Shown one piece after another: positions 23,901 to 36,454 of a stretch of 64,000 bases of DNA. A model generated the notes under the pieces. That model was not told the origin of the DNA, made no database searches, and worked only from the letters and a program-made list of their open reading frames with translations. Source of the DNA: Strigops habroptila. Taxonomy: Eukaryota > Chordata > Aves > Psittaciformes > Psittacidae. Position numbers and translations under genes: made by a program. Location of the stretch: the NCBI RefSeq assembly GCF_004027225.2, contig NC_044282.2, positions 70,543,787 to 70,607,786 on the forward strand. The letters are read 5' to 3'. Within the stretch, counting starts at the first letter, position 1. The number at the start of each line of letters is the position of its first letter.

Positions 23901-26900
23901 AATTCAGTGAGAATGTTGAAGCTGTGGGTCTATACCATTAGCTTACTGTCAGACAATCTGTGATACAGCCCATGTTGATCTTGCATCTGATTTATACCAC
24001 CTCTTTACTGGACCATTAATCACTTTATTTCTAAGCCTGGATGTTCCTAGTTAAATATCTTGACATGGAATACTAAGGAAAGCTTCATGTGCATAATCAA
24101 GTACTGTCATAAAATATTTGATTAAATATTGCAGCTTTTATTTTGGTCTTCTTGCACATAGATACTATAGTGCTGCGACACAAGTCATTTTAGAGCTTGC
24201 AATGAAAGACATTTTTCCTCAGTCACAGTCTTTAACATGTGCAAGCTTAAGAGGCCACTTCTCATCTTTTTCAATCCTTACCTGCTGTCATCCTGCACGT
24301 TGCACAAGAACAGTTTCCTATGCCACGAGTAGTCAGCATAGGCTTTTGGGGCAGGTTGCTCCGCCTGTGCTCAGAGCTTACTGGAAACTGCATTAGGGTG
24401 ATGCTCAAGGTAATATTCCTCACAATACAGGTTATTAAGCATGGCTCGGTGCTGTACGCAATACCTACAGTGCATGTAGCTGCATGGCTTTTCGTGTGCA
24501 CGCTCCCCAGGGAGGACTTCACTGCTGCTTCTAATGCCAAAACGCTCTACTTGATGTGTTATCATCTGCCAGTAATGGTACTGCAGTTGATATTGATGGG
24601 CAAAATACTGGTCTCAGTAAAGTCAATAGCACTTATATCAGTGATTTTCCAAGTCTTACATTGCAGCCAAATCCAGGCGTCTCTAATACAAAAAGCAATC
24701 CAGTGGTCACTCAAGAAGCAAATTGCAGACTGAAGCAGACATCCATTGATTTCATGTCTACTTCCAAAAAAGGGCTGGGACAAATAAGTTTGATGAAGAA
24801 TACTTTTATTTTTCATAACCATTTTTGTGAACATTGCTGGACTGTTTTGTTGCAGCTTGAAGCAGACAGCAAGCTTGGAATATTTTAGTCTGGTAGTTAG
24901 AATTTTGGCAAAATATTGAAAGTCTTGGCAGTTTTAACTGTAGATGTCTCTACCAGCTCTCCCTTGCAAAATGCTCAGCTACACAAATATTTTGGTTAGG
25001 CAGGACACAGCAAAATGAAAGAGATTTTCGTCTTGAAGCTTGCTTTTGGTTTTTAGTAGTTTATTTTCACGAGATGGTTTATTTTCCACACCTGTAAACA
25101 CCATCATGTTCCAGACGATTCGTGGTCCCAATCATTTGTATCAGCTGTGGTATCTTTGTGTTGCAGAGCTGTATCCCATCAAATGCTTTGATTTAAAAAA
25201 GCTCATTAAAAAGTTATTAAACAGTAACTCTCTGGACAAGCAAAATTTCTTCCAGTATCAGATCCTTGATTTGTTGTTAAATAATCTATGATAATTTTTC
25301 AGAAAGAATGATAGCTTCTTCCTCCACTTTTTAGGAAGCAGCACACACAAAGATGTGCATAATAGGAATGAGTGGGAACAAAGGCAATGTTTTTCCTCTG
25401 CCTACAGTATAATATTAGTGACAGACAGTGCAATTATTATTTTTGAGGTCTTTCTTATTAAAAGGAATATTACTACTGAAAAGTGTGATGGTAAATCAAT
25501 TCAGGATACTAGTCTCCTTGTTGTATTGGGATATGTTTATCTTCAGGCTTGTGCTCCAGGTCTTCCGAATGCAGCAGGGCAGAAGTATGGGGCTGGTGAA
25601 GAGTTCCTCCGGAAGCTGGATAATGCAGCAGGGAGAAAAACAGAGCTTTCAGGATCATGCTGCTAATAAGATGGTGGTTTTCCTTTGGATGTTGGAAGAA
25701 ATGGGTTGAGTTTCTTTGCCCATTTTAATGACAAGAAATTAAATTTAGCATTGAACAATATTTTTGAATCTTCTAAGGCACCAGTCTCTCCACCTTCCAA
25801 AAAAAACTGCATCAGTATCAAAATATCACAGTGCTATTAAGGCTTTCAGACAAGGAGCCAGTCAGCTTTTATGTTTGTGAGACAAGAATCTCTGGCCTTC
25901 ATCAGCATCCCCGTCCCTATCTACTGTGACCTGAATAGGGGCAGCATTTGTTGCTGCCACTTTTATGTGCTAGAGGCAACAGCCCAAGGTAGTCCTGGGG
26001 CTCCTTTCTCACTTTTGAGAGATCATTTCTCATTATTGCCTTAAGAAGAGCAAAGCCCCACTGACCCCAAACATGCATGAGAGAGTGCATTTGACCTCCA
26101 GTCTCTCCCTCTCTGTATTTACGCATTGCTGATGAGACTAAGGTTGCTGCTGAGCTCAAACCTGCTTGTACTCCCCCCTCTTCGCTTACTGAGTATGTCC
26201 CTGCAGTGGTGCAAATCAAGTTGACTTTTGTCAGGCGAGCTGAAAGGGGTTTGGCATTGCCTGCAGGTGAATCATAGGAGTATCAACACAACCACAGCTG
26301 GAACGACAGTATTCAGTATTGTAAATGATATACAGAAAGGCAAACAGACTACATAAAACCTGTGTACTGCAAGTCATTTGGAAAACTTATTAATCAGTTG
26401 TAACAAATCTGTGCTTACTCAGAAGTACTCAGTAATTATTAATGCAAAAAGCAAGGATTTTTCAGTTTAGAATTTTTCAGTCTAAAGACTTCAACCTTAA
26501 AAGAAGACAAAACAATCCAACCCATGCATCATCCTGTGTGATTTTTAGGTTAGCTGTTGACTGTCCTTTGTTTTCAGTCCCATCAATTCAACACCCATTC
26601 TTGTTATTGCCTTATAATGAGATGTAAATTCACCATCCATAAATTTAAGTGGGAAATTCAGAGATGCTCTCTAACATTAGTTTTTGCCGTAGCCCTTCAA
26701 TGTAAACAGTGAAGTCTAGAGACTCCTCAGTTTGTGGGTTTTATGTTTTTACCCTGGATTATGAGACACAGCTCTTGCAGCGGAAGATCCCATCCAGTCA
26801 TATATAAACATTTTATGAGTCTGCTTGTCTATATTTTCCTTTAGATCTTCTAGGAAAAGTAACTTAACTTTAGCATTACCCTGTATACCCCTTCTACAGA

Positions 26901-29900
26901 CATAGCTTCCTGTTCTCCCTTTTCCAGGGTTCAGGTTCTTTTCTTTCTTGACTGTTCCTTGAGAAATTGTTGCATGATGTCGTGATCTTACTAAAGTGCA
27001 GTTAAGCACTTAGATGTCATCTGAGTCTGTATATGCATTTGTACAATGCAAGTCCTAGCACACGCAGAGTACCCAGAGGCTTCTCATACTGCCTCAACAT
27101 CAACAGATTTCCCTTGAAAGCAGCAGTGTGTGTAATCAGACCATGATTCTGGAAAGAATAGCGCATAAACAAAAAAACACATCTGCAGAGTGTCTGAATA
27201 TCCTTGACATTTCAATTCTGCTGCTGCTTGTCACACTTTTGCAATAGTACCATTGCAAAAAGTCAGTGACATCAGACGAACTCGCCTGACTTTCCTGCCC
27301 AACTGAGGAAGCAGTACAAGCCCACTGGGAGCCAGCCAAATGTGTTTTGTATGGCAGTGAGTGCATGGTGCTCACTTCACCTGGCAGTCAGCAACAAGGT
27401 GGAAGGCTGTCTGCTGGTGAAAAGAAAGGGTGGGAAGGACAGTGCAGGGCACCTGTCTGCCAGAGGAGCTCAAGTATATTAATGCCACCCACTGCTGAGC
27501 CATCTGCAGGTTATTATGCATGATAGTGACTTGATGGACAATGAGTTATTAGAAAGGAGTCACACCACATCCACTGCGTGGGCTTAAGCGCATCTCCTGC
27601 TATGCAGTTATTTATCTCTTCACCTTACTTTCAGCATTTGTTTTTAATTCATATGCTGGCAGTGACACATGGCAGGAGTCCACAAATGCTTAAGATAGCA
27701 GCTGGTTGAGCCCCAAAGGAGCTGTCAAAGCTATAAATCTGAAGAGCAGACAGCAAAGCAACCACACTTTGGTAGGTACAAGGCAGGTTGGTCACTTGAA
27801 TGCTTATATACGTGCTTACTGCAGGATACATTCCTTACTCAAACAGCAAGAAGGCAACATCAGTGCAATGCCAATGGCAGGGTCATTCCCTAGAGACCAG
27901 TGAGGTGCAGGTTACAGGAAGTGCCTTTTGAGGGACTTCTTTGACATGAACGTAGGATAGCCAGCCAGTGGGTATCCTGCATGCACCGGGCTTGCACAAG
28001 GGAACTGCGGTTACCCACCTTCTCCCTCCTTTTGACATGAATAGCTGCCACATCCTCTTCTTAAATAATTAAGCTACAGCTGAATAATTCAGAGTGATTT
28101 GTCTGTTGTCTGGTGTCAAGCAGGGGTTGGCTCTCTGCAGCACCACACAATGGTGTGATGTTCTTGCTAACTCCAGGGGTAACTTTCTTACTGGGTGGCC
28201 ACCAATGGTTTTTTTGCTCTCTTCTCTGTGTTAATACTGCCCTTAACCCTGTATCTGGAGGTGTCTGTAACCAGCCTTGCCACAGAAGCAGTCTCTGTCA
28301 TCAGACCAGTGAAGAAAGGACATTCTCCAAAAGTCACCTGGACAGCAAGCTACATCAGAAAAAAATCAGTCACGCAATAGGGCTTTCTCCTTGGGCTGTG
28401 TACCAGTATTTTATCCCCTCACCCTAAAGAGCTGACAGTGGATGGGCTTGAAGGAGCTAGAGAAAGGCTCTTGCGCTTGAAGCCAGGAGGAGCTGAGATC
28501 CAAAGGAAGGTTCCCACTTCTCTCAGGTACAAATCTGCCATGAGAGGCACATCTCCAATCTTCAGCCCCACCGTCACCCCGGTGGGGTATGCTTCCTCTG
28601 CACTTGGAATACAATACCTTTTTCTGCTTGCCAGCTTGACCACAGGTTGAATGGAGGGTGCGAGACTGCTTGAACTGAAAACTCAGCATTTCCAGCCTCA
28701 GAATGTATTCAAACCAGAGTAAAAAATAGTATTTGTTTCCTTTTTTCTCAATCATCTCCACTCCTCCTCACTTTCCTTCCCACCACCTGTTACTACTGCT
28801 GTCTCCCATTCCAGACCATCCACCACAAGCCTTCCCCCCTGTTCTGATGGCCCAGCAAAGGAAGGGGCTCTGCCTGTGGAGCAGTAAATCTGCCCCAGAG
28901 GCACAAAGGGATTTGCAGCAGCAAAGCCAAGGTACTGACTGGCTGCCTTGCTTCTCCAAGCCCTGCCAGGGGCAGAGGAGATGTGTACCAAGTCACCTGG
29001 CTTTGCAGAAGCTGGAGGCGGAATGCAGGAGATGGTAAGCAAGCAGTTTTGAGCAAAGGAAGTCAAATAAATTGCTGAAGCAATTTCACCAGTTTCACCA
29101 ACTCTGCCAAGGATGGATTTGATCCAAGGAAGCAGCAGGATTGTGGCACATGGAAAATGTCGGACTCTGGGAACCATAGTCCCATTCCCTACAACCCACG
29201 CTGACAATACTGTGCACACACGAGGACGCCACCATTGCTCATCTTCAGTTCTCTAACTCTGTAGTAACACTCCTCAGACTAAAACCTTAATGACTGCTTG
29301 CCAAGTTCTTGTAATCACACCAAATTTCATAATTTAAACATGTTTTGAAGCTCCGGAGAAAAAAAATGTGCATCAGTGGGAAACAGCCATCTGGAAAGCT
29401 TTGGAGTCTTTCTTTGCTCATTTGTTTGTTTGTGATTCAGTCATTCCAATACTGTAAGTGTAATTCAGTTATTTAATGTTAAAGTTTTTAGGTTACAACA
29501 TGAGTTTTAACTAATAGATGAAGGCCCAGCTCATGCAGGGATAATTCACCACTATGAAAGGTCAATGATTCCCTAATGATGAGTGAGGTTTCTGGCTATG
29601 CCAGAGTACAATCCATGCTGTTACAACCTGTTACTTCTTCCTAATGCCCTTTGCACAACAGCTTCTTATAATGTCATTTTACTCCTGCCTCCCCAGTTGT
29701 AAGCAGGGGGTAGAGTCTCTAACTTAGCGTATAAAAGAAGAGACAGAAGCAGTCTCACCACCCATAAGCTATTGAAAATATTATTAGTCAAATCATCAAA
29801 CAAACGAGCTAGTGATACAAAATACCTTCTAAAACATCCTTTGGAATATACCATGAACCCAGCCCAGGTTCACTGTACATTATGTGCCAGCTCTGCTATC

Positions 29901-32900
29901 ATGCAAAATCAAAACTGCTTTAAGTGATGAGGTTATTCCTTCCATGTTCACACTTTTTTTTTTTAATTATTTATCCTTGTTGACATGAATTTATGCACCA
30001 TATTATTCCTCTCTTGATCTGAGTCTATGGATGTTGCATAGTTCTGTTTAAAAATGAAATTTGAGTGAAAAATAGATTTATGGACTATGCTTTGATCTCA
30101 AAAAACCTCAATTTTTTTCCCACATACCCCTGCACACTTCACACACTCCTGTTCACACTGTGGGGAAAACATCATTGTCAGTCCTGCCAACATCAGAGGT
30201 GGTGGACAAAGCCCTAAGTGAGATACCAGAAGAAGCTGTAAGGTGATTGCTTCTCAGTGCTGCTCTTCCATAGATAAAAATCACAAGACTATCCTTATCA
30301 TTTTGATATTTGACTACCAGCAGTGGCACTTTTAAAAGTAAAACACAACTTGGATGTTCCTTATGGGATGTCTTAATGTTACCTTAACCAGAAGGACAAG
30401 CTGATGTTAGTTTTTCATGCTGATCTACTTTTCATATCTGATGCTGCTTCAAAGAGAGTCCTCTCCACCATTAATGAAAAGAAAAAGACAACAAGACAGA
30501 GGCAATTGAAGCAAATTTGCTCTATATTCAGTATTGCTGTCCCAGCACTGTATGACTGCTGCTCGTGTGGGCAGGAGAAGGCTCTGTCCACTGTAGGTCC
30601 TTGCACTCAGTACTCAGAGACAGTACAGACATTCTGCACCTCTCTGCCCAAAGCAGGAGGCCTTCCAGGAAATGAGGGAAGGTGAAGAAAAAGAGAATTA
30701 AAATCCCTCTTCCTTTCAGCAGCTGGATAACCTATGAATTCATCCTGTCAGAGGTGGCAAGAGCCAGCTAGAGTCAGGCTCCAGCTCATCATTTCCAATC
30801 CAACCACCTTTCTTTCTAGCCTAAGCAAAGTTTTACTACCAGGCTTAACCTTTCTCTTACTGCTCTCTGTAACTAGGATGGTCTATTGTCCTAATTCTGG
30901 CCCTGTGCCATCTTCTTCTGGCCAGTAGTGGGTTTGGGTTTTTCTGTTTGTTACTTTTGTTTAGTTGTTTTAGTTGTTTAGTGAGAATAATGTCAGGAGA
31001 ATTGAGCACAAAGTGGAGGAGGAGAGAGAGTATCAAGTGATCTATGACAGCAAAGATTGCTTTTGTGAGAATGAAAGCAGCACAAGTAGAGGAATGGAAG
31101 GACACAGAAGAAGCAATAATGACAAGAGAGAAAGAAGACACAGTAAAAGATAAGAGATGGCAAAAAAGTGTAACCCCAAAGCAAAATAATCTGCTATAAG
31201 GAAAAAAAACCCACTGGACTGCAGGAGCAAAATGAAAAGGAAGTCAAAAGAATCCACAATTTTATTCCAAAACCAACTAAAATGTCAAATATAGAACAAA
31301 ATTGACTATTCCTTTAAATGACAAGATATCTGACCTTGAAGGAGATGGCAGCAGTTTTCAGGGTGTTTTTTTCCCAGCCATATCTCAGGCAAAAACTGTA
31401 GGCGTTGAGTAAATTTTTAATTGAGAGCATAAATGATTTACGTGTTCACAGCAGTGTATCCCTCCTCCCTCTGGTGAAAATCCACCAGTGAAACTTTCAG
31501 CAAGGAAGTCTTGATTTCCAGTGCCATTGTTGTAAAGAAAGGCTAGTCCTCTGCTTCCTACATTGGTTTGTGCCCACTGTCAAGCAAAGCTCCAATGGAG
31601 AAATCTCTCTTTGAAAATGTATTTTAGTGGAACACAGCAACCTAATCAAAATAGCTGTTTATAGCCTTAGGAGGCAAAAAACAACTGTTAACATTTGGAT
31701 GGTTCTACAATTAACATTTGTATGATCTTACATCTTAATGTGAATATATTTGAATGCTATTGGGTGCTGCATAATAAAGAGCTGGTTACTAAACTTAGCA
31801 GCACTTCATGTAGATTAGACATTATAATTGATGCTTACAGAACAGGACCCAGAGAAATTAATTTTATGTTGCTCCAATTTCACTGGTTTAAATTAAAGAG
31901 TTACACAAAGGCCCTTTAAACCATGGACGGGGAGAGAAAAAAGTGCATGTCTTCATGGATGATCGCTGTCATGTTTATTTGTTCTCTGGAAGTGAGTGGA
32001 TCTGTTGTTACTCGTGCCCAGGGTGAGCTCTGCCTGGTTTAGTGCGCTGTGCTGCAGTCTCTCTGCATCAGACTTCAGCTCCCTGCAGCAGCCCTGGGCT
32101 CAGGCACTTTCCCTGTTTCCCTACCTTCTGCTTCACTTATACACCAACAGCATCTCAGCCTTGAACTACTCCTGTGTCCCAAACAAAACCAGAATGATAA
32201 TGCTCACATTGGAGTTTTTTCAACCCTATAATCATCTTTTCCCAGCCTTGAGGTATTGGTCATACCATGGGTTTCAGCTCACAATTCAGGAGTAATAGCA
32301 GAAGAGGTTTTTGGCCAGAGCAGCCTGGGGAGTAGCCCACACAGCACTCCTCCTTCAATTGGCCTACCTAGACAAAGCAACAACCCCAAATCCTCATGAA
32401 CCAGTATAAATTCCTTAGTTTCCCTTCTCTCCCCATCCCTACTCCTCTTCATGCTTCATTCATCTTGTCCAGGGAGTCCGAATCTCTGCTAACATCTCCT
32501 GTTAGTCCAGGCTTTAGCAATTTTCAAGTCAAAGGTCTGTCTCCATGCACACAGTTCAGAAGAGGTGGGCCTTATCAAGAGCAGAAATAGTCTTGTTTCT
32601 TTCTTGAGAGCCTGCTCATGTACCACAAGCCTTTAATGGTCAACCTGGATAGATCCACTGACACCACGCTATGCTTTCAGCAGAAGAGAACGCCAGAGGT
32701 AGAAGGTGCAGATAATTCATACTAGTCAGTCTGGAACTTTATATATTGGGATAGATAACCCAAATCATCCTGATATTATACTGTACGTGGGAGATAATTT
32801 ACTGTATAGATGCCAGACCTGAGGCCAAGCAGCAAGATTCATACCTCCAGAGCCAGGAATGTAATTCTTCTGCAGCTGATCAATGAAAGCCTGAAGTAGA

Positions 32901-35900
32901 TGGAACAGCTCCAGGATTGTATAAAGGCATGAAGCTGTTAGCCTGTGCACAGACTGCAGCCTTAGGCATCTACCTCCCAGGCAGGTGCCAAAAGCACTGG
33001 CTCCTAGAGATGCTCTTGTTCACTGTCCCAGCAAAGTCAGGAGCAGGTTCTGCACTCTCCAATATAATTTATGTGGTTAGGGAGCTCCCTAAGGAGATCA
33101 GCTCCTTCCCAGGCAGTGAAGGGGTGTAAATCAGAGCTCCCAGCTGGCATTGAAAGGCAAAGTGGTACTACCACAGCATGGATTAAAGGAACAACTTGGG
33201 TAAAGGAACAACTGACCCTAGAAGGCGGCCTTGGGTTGTGCTGAATTCACTCTAACGTAATCCACCTGCTGTGAAAAACCTTATCCTTCCCCTTCACATA
33301 CCCTGTAAAGGAATATTACAGAAGACTTTTTGTATGTCTATAGGGAGGGAACACCTTGAATCTAGAATTGAACTGCAGCACAAATAATCCTCCATCATCA
33401 CCATCAATGAGCACTGATAATGCTAGTCTGAAATCCTGTCCTAGCTGTTCCTAGTTAAGCTGACTCCTTCCAGGCACTCTAAAATGGTATTTATCAGGAA
33501 AGCCATAAAAGCAGGAACTCCAATCATCAATGTTTGATGAAAGCAAGGAATAGATTAGATTTTTTGTGCGTGTGGAATCCCTAGTTAAATGTTGGCAGAA
33601 AAGGGAGGTAAAATAACAACAGGCAGGGAAAAGCCTGTAATCAGACCTCATTAATACTGTCGTTAATTGATTTTCCACTTAGATTCCAAGGAACAACAGG
33701 AAGCTTTCTTTAGGATGGGTAATAAAGTATCACCCATTGGAGAGGCAGAGATGAAGGGAAATACTCCTCTATAAAAAATACCAACTTTTACACTTTTGAG
33801 AACTTTGGCCATTTGCTTCAGAAGTTAATGTGAACCTCAGTGGTGCAGCTTTCAGAGACTGGTTTCAGCCTTAAAAGACTTTTCCCCCCCAACTTTACAA
33901 GATATAAATATATATATATATAATTTTCACCATTTCTGAGACCTCTCCTCTCCTTTTGTCATATCTGGGGAAGCATAAAGTGAAGAATCCAGCATTGCTC
34001 ATCTCTGTCTAATCACTTGACCTACATTTCAATTCTCTCTTCGTGCAGCAATTCAGATGTTATGACTAGTGAGACATGGAGAGGCAGAAACTATTTTCAC
34101 AGAATGAAAAGGAAAAGAAGGAAATAATCCCTTAGGTGCTACTCCATCGTGCCTAAAGAGACACCAACACAGCCTGAACTGCTCTAAGTTCTCTGGGTTC
34201 GTCTACATAGGGCTTTTTTAATTCAGTGCAGTTAAACCAATACAAACTTTTAAGTGGTTGGTGCTGATTAAGCTTAAACAAGAGCAGTACAGTGTCTGAA
34301 GGGTTGTCCAAGAATATTATCAAAGTAACAGTCTGGTCGAACACAGAGATATGGTTAGATGGGAAATAATGGGCATAGCCCTTTTATGGATGCAAGGCAG
34401 GTAAAGATGTCCCAAAAGACAGCTCATTATCTTCTACCTACATACTTCTAAACACATCCTCTGAAGCACTGTTGGATGGCAGTAGCCTCATCACTGCTGC
34501 AAAGCCTGTATGCTTTTATTCTTGACTTTAAGGATGTCATTGTAAGAAATCAGAAGTCAAGTATGCATGCAAATGGACACCTGCTATACATGCAGTAGTG
34601 CTGGGTACATAGGCTGAGTGCTGTAGGCAGGCTCTGATGGTACAAGAGTAGGCAGATTAGTATTTATTGCACCTTGAGTTAACTTGAGCACAGGATGCAA
34701 TTCTCACATTGCTCTCAGGAATCCCATAAGCTGCACAGTGGGGCTGTCCCGTGGTGTCCCCCAACATCCTGGTTCACTTCCCTGCCCATTCAAGGACCCT
34801 CTCAGTGAGAGTGCACATTTGGCTCTTCCCTTAAGCTTTATTATCAATGCAAGGAAACACAAACAGAACTCCCCCCAAAACCCCAAGCCTTGATATGTCT
34901 ATTATGTTAGTGGCTAATTCATCCCAATAGTCTAAATCCAAGAGCAGTGCTGCCTTACGCATCTTTCTAGCTCAAATTGCACCTTTTTTTCTTTCTAAAA
35001 CCTTTTCCTATTTATACCCTGCTTCAACAGCTGTGCATTAGTCCCCATTCAACATCCATTTTCCCTTTAGAGGGATAATTAATTGAGAACCCCAGGCACT
35101 AAGAGATAGGTGAGAAACCAGCCTTCCTGATGTTGCCTTTCTTAACCATTAAATTGTGCAGTTCTGCCTCACATTTACATGGGAGCAGGGGAATACACCT
35201 AAAATAAAAACCAAAAGTAGAAAATAAGTCATTTTAATGCTATGCTAACATAATGAAACACAGGAGGAATTGCAAAAGTCATTCTTCTCCTGCAGAATTA
35301 ATTCATTGTGGGGTTTTCAGGTTCTAAAAAGCCAAGAACTGACAAAGTTAGGCTTTGATGTGTCACCTTCACTTAAGTAACCACATGCTTGCCCAAGTAA
35401 ATAGTTTCAAGAAGTATTTTCAGGAACCCGATGTGCAGGAGTAGCACTTCAGGGATTTCTTTTCCCTGTGAAAGCAGTCTAGCCTGTTTGCTTTTATTTA
35501 AGCTTTCTGTATGTGCTTCCTACTTTGTAGTCCTGAAGGCTGCTAGCAGTCAGGTGCTTCAGCTTCCCGGTGAACCTCAGCCCTGAGATGATGGTACCAA
35601 GAGATCATACTGACCTTGAAAAAGGCAAAAAAGGGGTCCCTAGGCTAAGGGAGGTGTCATCTTAGGTCTTTTGTCTGAACTAGTTGTTGAACCTGTGTGA
35701 CTGGAAAAGCAAGAGCAGAAACTGAAGACTATTATTCTATTCCCAGTAGAGTTTTAAAATCCTCAATTCTCTAAGTACCCATAATCTGAGAGATTACTTC
35801 CCTCACTGTCTTGAGTTACCTTGGTGCTCACAGCAAGCTCACCCCAATAGCTCAGAGAGCCTGTAAGTGCATGCAGGTATTGTAGGGCATAGGTGTCCTG

Positions 35901-36310
35901 AGAGCTTCTAACTGGGCACATACTGATGATTTCAGTTATTTAGCGAGACTTATGCCCATGTCCAATCACCAGCCTAAGACTGAGGTCAAAGCCTCTTTTG
36001 GTTTTAGTGCTTCGAAAAGCCTTTTCTTGATGATGTAGTTATGTGAAGTAGCTTACTCCATACCCTTTCTGCAACGTGTGACTTCTGCTAGCCTACTTTT
36101 TGCAAGATTTCCCTTTAGAGCTAAAACCCCAGTCATGATGGTGAAAAACATATTACCTTCCCCCGCCAATAACAGCACAGTGTATAAAGTATGGAATTGA
36201 AAACATTCCCGCATGAAGTGCTCTATCACTCCGAGTCTTTTAATAAAATCCAGGTGATTCCACCTTTCCAACACAGCTTGTGCTCACGCTATATGCATTG
36301 TGTTTGGCAG
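20936..36310. other. Intergenic DNA upstream of the CpG island; no genes seen
   Basis: Non-coding sequence with only short chance frames. On the plus strand there is a perfect donor (GAG with GTAAGTAT, exon end 21919) and a pyrimidine-rich acceptor near 21213, which could belong to a divergent non-coding transcript from the CpG island. A (TA)n run lies at 33903-33923. A decayed repeat-like segment is at about 24590-24640 and a G/T-rich patch at about 30928-30980. Nothing else was recognised. Confidence 0.5.
33903..33923. repeat. (TA)n microsatellite
   Basis: AT-alternating run of about 21 bases with one interruption. Confidence 0.85.
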
Positions 36311-36454
36311 ATGCTGCAAGAGAAGCCTTATGGGGATGGACTTGCAGACAAGAGCGAGAGAAAACTACACTTGTAGTAAAAGCATCGCTCAGAGAGGATC
36401 CCTCAACACCCTAGCACTGACCTTTGAAGTTGGAAGGACACATGGCCTGGACAG
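36311..36454 (+). other. Candidate non-coding exon, plus strand
   Basis: A pyrimidine/T-rich stretch ending in TTTGGCAG precedes this 144-base segment, which ends GGACAG followed by GTAAGG. The first in-frame ATG run closes after 21 codons, so no protein is implied. It could be a lncRNA exon or a chance pair of splice signals; no partner exon was identified. Confidence 0.15.
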
